A DNA stretch of 64,000 nucleotides. Origin: Candidatus Omnitrophota bacterium (GTDB lineage: Bacteria; Hinthialibacterota; Hinthialibacteria; Hinthialibacterales; Hinthialibacteraceae). The notes under the pieces are model-generated. The model worked only from the letters and a program-made list of their open reading frames with translations, was not told where the DNA came from and did no database searches. The stretch covers positions 1 through 64,000 of the forward strand of contig JABLXU010000023.1 in assembly GCA_013177805.1 (NCBI GenBank), written 5' to 3'. Position numbers and translations under genes: made by a program. Shown one piece after another: positions 17,032 to 24,069 of the stretch (positions within the stretch are counted from its first letter, which is position 1; every line of letters starts with the position of its first letter).

Positions 17032-17482
17032 TCAACGCGACGTGCTGTCCACCGTGAGGAAAGATCTCGCCCCGCTGGAGGACTATGTCATGTTGGAGGA
17101 ATGCGAATCCGCCGAGGAAGCGAAACGCCTCCTGGAAGAACTCGATGCCGGCGGGGAAACGGCGGCTGTGATCATTTGCGATCATATCATGCCCCAGAAG
17201 AGCGGGGTGGAACTGCTGACGGAATTGAATCACGACACCCGCTTCCAATCCATGAAAAAATTACTCCTCACGGGACTGGCCACCCACCAGGACACCATCA
17301 CCGCCATCAACCAGGCCAGTATCGACCGTTACCTCGAAAAACCTTGGGATCCGGAGCACATGCGGCATATGGTCAAACAGCTATTGACTCAGTTTCTCCT
17401 GCGCTCGGGATTGGATTATCAGCCGTATCTGCCCATTCTGGACCAGGAAACCTTGTTTCAGGAAATCAAGAAGACGACTTGA
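17000..17482 (+). CDS. Single-domain response regulator
   Basis: The 160-residue protein is one receiver domain plus a short helical tail. Acidic pocket residues D10 and D11 (LIVDDQ), phospho-acceptor D61 (IICDHIMPQKSG), the Thr in LLLTGLA and the Lys in YLEKPWD are all present. There is no output domain, so it must act by protein contact. AAGGGG stands just before the ATG, inside the kinase gene, so the pair is coupled. The ~35-residue tail LDYQPYLPILDQETLFQEI may contact a partner. The likely kinase is the preceding gene. Confidence 0.85.
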   Translation: MGKPRILIVDDQRDVLSTVRKDLAPLEDYVMLEECESAEEAKRLLEELDAGGETAAVIICDHIMPQKSGVELLTELNHDTRFQSMKKLLLTGLATHQDTITAINQASIDRYLEKPWDPEHMRHMVKQLLTQFLLRSGLDYQPYLPILDQETLFQEIKKTT

Positions 17483-17661
17483 GGAATCCCTCTGGGGAAA
17501 AAACTGGCCGCAAGCATGTCCAGGGTTACCCAGGAAGAAGGAACAACACTCGTTCAGGGCTATCCTCACCGAAGCCCACTGACCGGGGGGGGGGAGTGGC
17601 TCGCTTCGCGCTGCCCGGTGTTCCTTCCCATCGGCCAGTCCAACCGGAAAGCCGTCCCATC

Positions 17662-19050
17662 TTATAAATCCACGTATTCGCCCCGTTGCGGGACACGCAC
17701 TTCGCGGATGCCTTGGCCGCGCAGCCGTTCCGCCATGGCCTCGCTCTGGTCGGATTCGCCGTGCACCAGGAAGAGTTTTTGCAGCGTATCCTTGGAGGCC
17801 AGGGCGAAAGCATCCAGGCCATTCTTATCGGCATGGCCGCTGTAGGCATTGATAATCCGCACTTCCGCTTCCAGGTCGTGTTCCAGGCCGAAAATCCGGA
17901 CGCGCGGTTGGCGTTCGACGATCCGGCGCCCCAGGGTGTGCTTGGCTTGGTAGCCGACGATGAGGATCATGTTATTGGGATCGCTGATGTTGTTGCGGAG
18001 GTGATGCAGAATGCGGCCGCCTTCGCACATGCCCGAGGCGGACAGGATGACCATCGGGCCGGATTCCTCATTAAGGCCTTGGGATTCTTCCTTGCTGCGC
18101 ACCATCTGCAATTCGGGAAAATCGAAGGGGTCCTCGCGATTTTCGAAGAGCGACAAGATTTCCTCGTCGAAGCATTCGGGATGCAGGCGGAAGATATCGG
18201 TCACCTTGATGGCCAGGGGGCTGTCGACATAGACCGGCAGGCGGGGGATGCGGCCGGTTTTGAGCAGTTTATGGAAGCTGTAGAGGATTTCCTGCGTGCG
18301 TTCGAGGGCGAAGGTCGGGATGATCAGTTTCCCTTTCCGCTCGTAAATGGTATGAACGGCCTCGGCCAGATGGTTGTCGGCGATTTCAATGGGATCATGG
18401 ACGCGGTTGCCGTACGTGCTTTCCAGGAGCATGATATCCGCGCCGGAGATCAGCGTGGGGTCGTTCAAGATGGGGATTTGTTTGCGGCCCAGGTCTCCGC
18501 TGTAAACCAAGCGGTATGTCTTGCCGTTCTCCTGAATATCCAGCACGGCCACGGAGGAGCCCAGCACATGGCCCGCGTCGTGGAAGGTGAGGGTTACTCC
18601 ATCGGCGAGCCGGTAGGGGCGTCCATAGTTGATGGCAATGAACTGTTCCAGGCATTTGGACACGTCGTCATAATTGTAAACCGGGGTGATTTCGTCCTCG
18701 GGATTTTTGGCGATTTTCTTATTAAAGAACTCAGCGTCTTTTTCCTGGATATGGGCGCTGTCCATGAGCATCACCGCGCAGAGGTCGCGGGTGGCCAGAG
18801 TGCTGACGATATCGCCGTCGTAATTCTTGCACAGCGAGGGGATGTTGCCACTGTGATCGATGTGGGCGTGGGAAAGGAGCATGACGTCCACGTTGCGGGG
18901 AGCGAACGGCAGATTGCGGTTCAGGCGGTTGGCCTCTTCCCGGTGCCCTTGATACAATCCGCAATCCATCAGGATGCGTTTGCCGTTGACTTCGATCATG
19001 TGCATCGAACCGGTGACTTCGCCCGCCCCGCCGAAGAAATAAATCCGCAT
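17662..19050 (-). CDS. Beta-CASP metallo-beta-lactamase RNA-processing nuclease
   Basis: The 462-residue enzyme has the zinc motif H61-x-H63-x-D65-H66 in SHAHIDHSG, an FHDAGHVLGS motif, VYSGDLG, a beta-CASP insert with LLESTYGNR, and the PMVILSASGMCEGGRI and VIVGYQAKHTLGRR end motifs. This is the YSH1/CPSF-like, RNA-directed class. Such enzymes cut or trim RNA as 5-prime exo- or endonucleases. GGGAGG precedes the ATG at 19050. The length matches the family. It is divergent from the RMD1-like gene, with ~120 bases between them. Confidence 0.9.
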   Translation of the reverse strand: MRIYFFGGAGEVTGSMHMIEVNGKRILMDCGLYQGHREEANRLNRNLPFAPRNVDVMLLSHAHIDHSGNIPSLCKNYDGDIVSTLATRDLCAVMLMDSAHIQEKDAEFFNKKIAKNPEDEITPVYNYDDVSKCLEQFIAINYGRPYRLADGVTLTFHDAGHVLGSSVAVLDIQENGKTYRLVYSGDLGRKQIPILNDPTLISGADIMLLESTYGNRVHDPIEIADNHLAEAVHTIYERKGKLIIPTFALERTQEILYSFHKLLKTGRIPRLPVYVDSPLAIKVTDIFRLHPECFDEEILSLFENREDPFDFPELQMVRSKEESQGLNEESGPMVILSASGMCEGGRILHHLRNNISDPNNMILIVGYQAKHTLGRRIVERQPRVRIFGLEHDLEAEVRIINAYSGHADKNGLDAFALASKDTLQKLFLVHGESDQSEAMAERLRGQGIREVRVPQRGEYVDL

Positions 19051-19173
19051 ACAGGCCTCCCGCCGGATGATTCGTTCCCTGCCCCATTAATGCCACCGCG
19101 CATACCGGAGCAAGACAGTTTGCGTTACAATAGCGTAGCCAGGGGAAAGTCAAAATCCAAGGCAAAGCAATCC

Positions 19174-19977
19174 ATGACCGGCAATCCCATTTTGGACAGC
19201 AACCGCTTCAAGGCAAGGGCTTTACTGATCGGCGAGCGGATCGACATCCGGGCGTTGGAAACTTCCGAACGGCTGGCGGTGGCGCCCACGGTGCTCGCCG
19301 TGCGCGGCGGCGGGATTGCGGTGCTGCACCGGTATGGCGCGGTGGTGCTCTTCGGCGTGGCCCCGCTGGAACAGGCTACGTTTCTCAGCCAACTGCAACC
19401 GTTGGTCTCCCAGCCTTATCCCGCTCCCGAGGCGGAAACCCTTGAGATCTGCATCGATCCCGCGGGGCGCGAAGGGATGGAAGGCAACACGGTGATTCTG
19501 AACGATTCCGCAATCGAGCGCCTCCAGCTGGTCGCGGATATCCTGGGGAAAAGCGTGGTGCTGGCGCAGTACGAATCGAAGGTTTCGCAAAGCTTCGACC
19601 GGATCGAACCGTTCGCCGCCAATCTCGAAAAACGCTCCCCGGCCGGCCGCCAGGCGCGGGAACTGCTGAGTTACCTCGGTTCGGTGTTGCTCAGCGAACA
19701 CAACATGGTGGGCCGGGTGGAGGTGGCCGAAAAACCGGACCTGCTCTGGGAGCGGCCGGAACTCGAGCGGCTTTACTTGCGCCTTCAGGATGAGTTTGAG
19801 ATCAAAGAACGGCACGCGGCGCTGGAGCGGAAATTGGAACTTATCTCCCGCACGGCCCACACGGTATTGGAACTCCTGCAAAACCGCCGCAATCTGCGGG
19901 TGGAATGGTACATCGTCATCCTGATCGTGTTTGAAATTATCCTCAGCCTGTACGAGATGTTTTTCCGGCGGGGGTGA
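19174..19977 (+). CDS. RMD1/YagE family (DUF155) membrane-anchored protein
   Basis: The protein starts at the ATG at 19174 and has 267 residues; the frame is open further upstream only as antisense to the beta-CASP gene. It matches the DUF155/RMD1 pattern: VLAVRGGGIAVLHRYGAVVLFG near the start, LNDSAIERLQLVADILGKSVVLAQYE and FEIKERHAALERKLELI. A single C-terminal membrane helix (WYIVILIVFEIILSLYEMFF) follows. Eukaryotic relatives sit in mitochondria and affect translation or sporulation; the bacterial role is not known. The helical region before the anchor probably forms a coiled coil. Confidence 0.75.
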   Translation: MTGNPILDSNRFKARALLIGERIDIRALETSERLAVAPTVLAVRGGGIAVLHRYGAVVLFGVAPLEQATFLSQLQPLVSQPYPAPEAETLEICIDPAGREGMEGNTVILNDSAIERLQLVADILGKSVVLAQYESKVSQSFDRIEPFAANLEKRSPAGRQARELLSYLGSVLLSEHNMVGRVEVAEKPDLLWERPELERLYLRLQDEFEIKERHAALERKLELISRTAHTVLELLQNRRNLRVEWYIVILIVFEIILSLYEMFFRRG

Positions 19978-20060
19978 GCCTGCGGAACGATTTGCCCGAA
20001 TGGGGAACTTTCTCCGTGTTTGATTCGTTTTATTACGTATGCCTGGGAACGCTACACGAT

Positions 20061-20093
20061 CCCCTCCTCTCCGGGGAGAGGGGCTGGGTGAGG
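20061..20093 (-). repeat. Palindromic repeat of the CCCTCACCC / CTCTCC family, reverse orientation
   Basis: CCTCTCC (20066-20072) pairs with GGAGAGG (20075-20081), followed by GGGTGAGGG. Read on the minus strand it has the same order as copies at 23169, 29193 and 46586. It is a REP-like hairpin unit in the gap before the first Gfo gene. Confidence 0.6.
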
Positions 20094-20264
20094 GAAGCCC
20101 TGAAAGGGTGAATTGCATTCCTTCGCTGCAATCGCGTACATAGTTGCCTTCCCCAAGATCTTGCCGTCCGGCCCGATCCATGGGATCATGCCAACCGAAC
20201 ACAATAACCGGATTCCATGATGAAGGTTTTTGTTCTGGATCCTTCCCGATCGAGGAAATCCATC

Positions 20265-21593
20265 ATGAATCGAACCACGCGATCCACGCGGCGCGAGTTT
20301 CTGCGCGGCTGCGCCACATCGGCCCTCGGATGGGCTCTTGCCCCGTCGGTCCTCCCTCCTTCCGCGCTGGGATTGGACGGCCGCGTGGCCCCGAGCGAAA
20401 AGATCACGCTGGGGATCATCGGCGCCGGCGACCATGGCGTCCATTGGAACATTCCTCGTTTCATGACCGAGCCGGACAACCAGATCCTGGCCGTGTGCGA
20501 CGTCGACACGGAGCGGCGGCTCAAGGCGAAGGCTCTCATCGAGGAACGCTACGGGGAATCGTTGGCGAAAGGGACCTACAAGGGCTGCGATGCCTACAAC
20601 GACTTCCGGGACCTGCTGGCGCGCGGCGACATCGACGCGGTCATGATCGCCACGCCGGACCACTGGCATGTGATCCCCGCGATTTACGCGGCGAAGGCGG
20701 GCAAGGACGTGATGTGCGAGAAGCCGCTGTCGTTGACCGTGCGGGAAGGGCGGGTGCTGAGCGATACCATCCGGCGCTACAACCGGATTTTCCAAACCGC
20801 GTCAGAAAACCGTTCAGTGCCTGAATATCACCGTATGTGCGAATTGGTGCGCAATGGGCGGATCGGGAAATTGCTAGAGATCATCGTGGACCTGCCCAGC
20901 GGGCATTCCATCCAGCCCGCGAGCCAGGAATACACCGCGCCACCCAAAGGTTTCGATTATGACCTGTGGCTCGGGCAGGCCCCGGAAGCGCCGTACTGCC
21001 CGGCGCGGTGCCATTGGAATTTCCGCTGGATTCTCGATTACTCGGGCGGCATGCTGACCGATTGGGGCGCGCACCTCATCGACCTCGCGCAATGGGCCAA
21101 CAACACCGAGCATACCGGCCCGGTAACCGTTGAAGGCCATGGTGAGTTTCCCCAGGAAGGGTTGTACAACACGGCCACGAAGTTCGAGATCCATTATCAA
21201 TATGCCAATGGGGTGAAGCTGACGGTGCGTTCGCGCACCCCGGCGATCCAGTTCATCGGGACGGAAGGCTGGCTCGGCAATGACGGGTGGCGCGCCCCCC
21301 TGCAGGCGGATCCGCCGTCAATTCTCGAGGAAATCATCGGGCCGGACGAGATTCATCTCTACCCCCGCGCCAGCACCGAGCAGCGCAACTTTCTAGACGG
21401 CGTCAAAACCCGGCAGGAATGCTACGCGCCGGCGGAAACCGGCCACCGCACTATCAGTATTGCCCATATCGGCAACATCGCGATGATGCTGGGCCGCCCG
21501 TTGCGGTGGAATCCGGACCTCGAACGCTTCGTGGACGATCCCGTGGCCAACTGGCTCCTGGACCGGCCGATGCGGGAACCGTGGACGCTATAA
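20265..21593 (+). CDS. Tat-exported Gfo/Idh/MocA family oxidoreductase
   Basis: The start at 20265 has GAGGAAA about 9 bases upstream and begins directly with a twin-arginine signal (STRREFLRGC), giving 442 residues. The Rossmann motif GIIGAGDHG follows, then CDVDTERR, VMIATPDHWH, the sugar-dehydrogenase motif CEKPLSLTVREGR, and a C-terminal substrate domain with SGGMLTDWGAHLIDLAQW. These enzymes oxidise or reduce sugars or polyols with NAD(P). Exported versions in Planctomycetes-type bacteria act in the periplasm on glycans. A second paralogue follows 61 bases downstream, so the two are probably co-transcribed. Confidence 0.88.
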   Translation: MNRTTRSTRREFLRGCATSALGWALAPSVLPPSALGLDGRVAPSEKITLGIIGAGDHGVHWNIPRFMTEPDNQILAVCDVDTERRLKAKALIEERYGESLAKGTYKGCDAYNDFRDLLARGDIDAVMIATPDHWHVIPAIYAAKAGKDVMCEKPLSLTVREGRVLSDTIRRYNRIFQTASENRSVPEYHRMCELVRNGRIGKLLEIIVDLPSGHSIQPASQEYTAPPKGFDYDLWLGQAPEAPYCPARCHWNFRWILDYSGGMLTDWGAHLIDLAQWANNTEHTGPVTVEGHGEFPQEGLYNTATKFEIHYQYANGVKLTVRSRTPAIQFIGTEGWLGNDGWRAPLQADPPSILEEIIGPDEIHLYPRASTEQRNFLDGVKTRQECYAPAETGHRTISIAHIGNIAMMLGRPLRWNPDLERFVDDPVANWLLDRPMREPWTL

Positions 21594-21654
21594 AATATCC
21601 GAAAATTATCCGGGCGGAACCAAGGTCCGCCCTTATCCAACAGGGAGATTGCCA

Positions 21655-22974
21655 ATGACACACGTGACACGGCGGGCATTCTTAGGCAACACCGCGGCGG
21701 CCGCGGCCGCGCCGCTGTTCGGCGGACTCATTCTCGCCAGCGCGGGAACGGCGAAAGCCGCCGTCAGCCCCAACGAAAAGATCCGGGTAGGCTTGATCGG
21801 GTCCGGCGGAATGGGCCAGGGCGATTTGGCGGCCTTTTTGCGCAATGACGAAGTCGATTGTCCGGTGGTTTGCGACATCGACGACGCGCGGATCGCCCAA
21901 GGCATCGAACAAGTCAAAAAACACCGGGAGCATGCGGCGGACGGCGTCAAGGACTTCCGCCGGGTGCTGGAACGCCAGGATGTGGACGCGGTGATCGTGG
22001 CCACGCCGGACCATTGGCACGCGCTGCCCACCGTGCTCGCCTGCCAGGCGGGCAAGGACGTATACGTCGAAAAGCCCCTGGCCACCAGCGTGGCCGAAGG
22101 GCGCGCCATGCTGCGGGCGGCGCGGGCAAACCAGCGAGTGGTTCAGATGGGAACGCAATGGCGAAGCAGCGAGCATTTCCAGGAAGCCGTCGATATCATC
22201 CATTCCAGTGAGCTGGGCAAAATCCGCATGGTGCGCGCGTGGGCTTACCTGGATTGGGTGGGAGGCATCGGCAATCCGCCGGACGCCGATCCGCCCCAGG
22301 GGGTGGATTACGACATGTGGCTGGGCCCGGCCCCGAAACGGGCGTTCAATCCCAACCGGTTTCATTTCAATTTCCGATGGTTCTGGGATTACGCGGGCGG
22401 CCTGATGACCGACTGGGGTGTGCACCTGATCAATGTGGCGCTGTGGGCCATGGGTCCCACGCCGCCCAAGGCGGTCAGCAGTTCGGGCGGCAAGCTGGTG
22501 GTGGAAGACAACACCGAGACGCCGGACACGCAGATCGCCATGTACGATTTTCCCGCTTACACGCTGGTGTGGGAGCATCAAATGCTGGGCGGCGTGGGCA
22601 TCGGCGGACGGCCGCACGGCCTTTCTTTCAGCGGCAGCAACGCCACGTTGATCGTGGACGGTGACGGATGGGAAGTGATCCCCGAAAAGAACAAGGGTGT
22701 GGCCGAACGCAAGGGCAAACTCGTGACGGACGGCCGCCCCGCGCATGTCCGCAATTTTTTGGATTGCATCGTCTCCCGCAAGGATCCCGTCGAGAACCTG
22801 GAGCTCGCGCATTTCATTTCGACGGTGGCGCATCTGGGCAACGTGGCCTTTCGCACCGGGGACCGGGTGGCCTGGAACGCCGAAACGGAATCGATCGAAA
22901 ACAACGATAAAGCTAATCAGCTCTTGCGCGTGAAATACCGCAAACCTTGGACCATGCCGTATTATGAAGGGTGA
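21655..22974 (+). CDS. Tat-exported Gfo/Idh/MocA family oxidoreductase
   Basis: The ATG at 21655 has GGGAG about 7 bases upstream, preferred over an in-frame TTG six bases earlier. The 439-residue product has Tat motif TRRAFLGN and an Ala-rich signal, then GLIGSGGMGQGDL, VCDIDDAR, VIVATPDHWHALP, VEKPLATSVAEGR, and the C-terminal FWDYAGGLMTDWGVHLINVALW. It resembles the preceding gene in every domain and probably acts on a related sugar. Dispersed repeats begin within 20 bases of its stop. Confidence 0.88.
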   Translation: MTHVTRRAFLGNTAAAAAAPLFGGLILASAGTAKAAVSPNEKIRVGLIGSGGMGQGDLAAFLRNDEVDCPVVCDIDDARIAQGIEQVKKHREHAADGVKDFRRVLERQDVDAVIVATPDHWHALPTVLACQAGKDVYVEKPLATSVAEGRAMLRAARANQRVVQMGTQWRSSEHFQEAVDIIHSSELGKIRMVRAWAYLDWVGGIGNPPDADPPQGVDYDMWLGPAPKRAFNPNRFHFNFRWFWDYAGGLMTDWGVHLINVALWAMGPTPPKAVSSSGGKLVVEDNTETPDTQIAMYDFPAYTLVWEHQMLGGVGIGGRPHGLSFSGSNATLIVDGDGWEVIPEKNKGVAERKGKLVTDGRPAHVRNFLDCIVSRKDPVENLELAHFISTVAHLGNVAFRTGDRVAWNAETESIENNDKANQLLRVKYRKPWTMPYYEG

Positions 22975-22990
22975 GTGATTGGGTAGGCTT

Positions 22991-23064
22991 GTCTGAATCA
23001 GGATGGCCAGGATAGCCAGGATATCAAGATGTGATGGAATACGCGCGGCGTGGTTGGCCATCCA
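22991..23064 (+). repeat. Dispersed CTGAATCAGGATGGCCAG repeat, copy 1
   Basis: It begins GTCTGAATCAGGATGGCCAG, continues with further AGGAT-N4-CAGGAT units, then GTGATGGAATACGCGCGGCG and GGCCATCC. The same order is seen at 23219, 23389 (degenerate) and 29232. Confidence 0.75.
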
Positions 23065-23168
23065 ATGAATTACTCCTTTTCCAATTTCATCTCCATTCAA
23101 AAAAGACGTCATCCCCGCAAAAGCGGAGATCCAGATTTTCGCCGGGGGCTAACCGGTATAGTTTTTTA

Positions 23169-23201
23169 CCCTCACCCCGGCCCTCTCCCAGAGGGAGAGG
23201 G
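23169..23201 (+). repeat. REP-like palindrome (CCCTCACCCC...CCCTCTCCC)
   Basis: CCCTCTCCC (23181-23189) and GGGAGAGGG (23193-23201) pair perfectly around a 3-base loop, preceded by CCCTCACCCCGG. It lies directly upstream of repeat copy 2; the same pairing of modules occurs at 29193-29306. Confidence 0.8.
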
Positions 23202-23218
23202 AGAAGTATGTTTCTCAG

Positions 23219-23291
23219 TCTGAATCAGGATGGTCAGGATAGCCAGAATGACCATCATTTGATGGATTACGCGATGCGCGCTAACCCATCC
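23219..23291 (+). repeat. Dispersed CTGAATCAGGAT repeat, copy 2
   Basis: GTCTGAATCAGGATGGTCAG is followed by AGCCAGAATGACC, TTTGATGGATTACGCGATGC and CCCATCC. It is close to copy 3 at 29232 across its whole length. Confidence 0.8.
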
Positions 23292-23309
23292 CACGGATAC
23301 TAAATTGAT

Positions 23310-23338
23310 AGGGGCATGTTGCGGCGTGCCCCTGTTTT
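23310..23338 (+). terminator. Hairpin plus T run, terminator-like
   Basis: AGGGGCA (23310-23316) pairs with TGCCCCT (23327-23333), followed by GTTTTT. It also resembles the perfect palindrome at 46724-46743 (both read GATA-GGGGC-N-GTTGC-N-GCCCCT), so it may be a member of a repeat family rather than a dedicated terminator. Confidence 0.45.
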
Positions 23339-23388
23339 TGAACATACAAAGCCTCGGTCATGCGATAAGTGATTTCTTCTTTGCCTGT

Positions 23389-23461
23389 ATCTGAATAAGC
23401 AGAATAGACTGGATGACCAAGATATCGAGGGATTACATGCTACATGGCAAGCCATCCAGCT
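23389..23461 (+). repeat. Degenerate CTGAATCAGGAT repeat
   Basis: TATCTGAATAAGCAGAATAG, GGATGACCAAGATATC, GGGATTACATGC and GCCATCCAG follow the order of the better copies, with many changes. Confidence 0.5.
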
Positions 23462-23478
23462 GATGTGAAACAATCCCT

Positions 23479-23700
23479 TCACAACTCATCCCATTCTTCC
23501 CCGGGTATCCCCGCAACGCGCAGGATTTCCTTGACCAGGCTGATAGGAATTTCGTTGGAGCCGTGGGGATTGGGTATACGAATCTTTAACTTTCCTTTTT
23601 TCATAAATTGATGTTTCCCGCCCGACAGTGGACCTTCAAAACCTAATTTTTTGAAATTGGCGATCAACTCCCGCCGGGATATGACGGAGGAACGAATCAC
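23479..23700 (-). CDS. hicA: HicA family mRNA interferase toxin
   Basis: The 73-residue protein has the small dsRBD-like HicA fold: SRRELIANFKKLGFEG, then the catalytic-His region GGKHQFMKKG, then IRIPNPHGSNEIPISLVKEILRVAG. HicA toxins cleave mRNA and are blocked by HicB. Here its start overlaps the hicB stop by ATGA, so the antitoxin is translated first. In classical hicAB loci the toxin gene comes first; the reversed order is known in some branches. Confidence 0.88.
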   Translation of the reverse strand: MIRSSVISRRELIANFKKLGFEGPLSGGKHQFMKKGKLKIRIPNPHGSNEIPISLVKEILRVAGIPGEEWDEL

Positions 23701-23942
23701 GCGACTTCCTCATTCTTCACTTTGATCTCGATCCCTTCGGCAACCGGGATTTGATCCCCATCCCGGATTTTCAAGATCAGCCATTCCTCCAAGACTTCCA
23801 TCAATTCGTTGCGGCATTCCTCCACGGTGACGCCGGTGGCCCACACTCCTTCATAGCCAGGGATTTCCGCAAACCATTCGCCATGCTCAAGTCGTTTGTA
23901 GTTGGCTTTCCTGAGGGAAGCGTTGAGATAATCCTGAATCAT
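23697..23942 (-). CDS. hicB: HicB family antitoxin
   Basis: The 81-residue protein shows the HicB partial RNase H fold: RLEHGEWFAEIPGYEGVWATG, TVEECRNELMEVLEEWLILK and the IPVAEGIEIKV end. No C-terminal DNA-binding domain (HTH or RHH) is visible, so autoregulation may need HicA or another factor. AAGGAT precedes the ATG. It is first in the two-gene module. Confidence 0.85.
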   Translation of the reverse strand: MIQDYLNASLRKANYKRLEHGEWFAEIPGYEGVWATGVTVEECRNELMEVLEEWLILKIRDGDQIPVAEGIEIKVKNEEVA

Positions 23943-24069
23943 GATTCAGACATCCTTTTGAATCCCATATTTTCGACATTTTTGATCATTTCATAGATCA
24001 AAGAACTGGATAGGGCGACTTCATATATCCTGTCCGTGGACAAGAATTGGCAAAACCTGCCGCCCAAAT

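Larger units (their letters stand above)
22975..23478. other. Repeat-rich intergenic region
   Basis: This ~500-base gap holds three copies of a CTGAATCAGGAT-type repeat, one CCCTCACCC-type palindrome and one terminator-like hairpin, listed separately. No coding sequence is supported. It separates the Gfo pair from the hicBA module. Confidence 0.7.

Noticed and set aside
17585..17594. Run of ten G bases in the gap after the response regulator.
   Set aside because: A homopolymer with no obvious function; possibly a sequencing or slippage site.
17686..19173. Long open frame on the plus strand running into the RMD1-like gene.
   Set aside because: It is antisense to the well-supported beta-CASP nuclease gene and has no recognisable protein content; the real RMD1-like gene starts at 19174.
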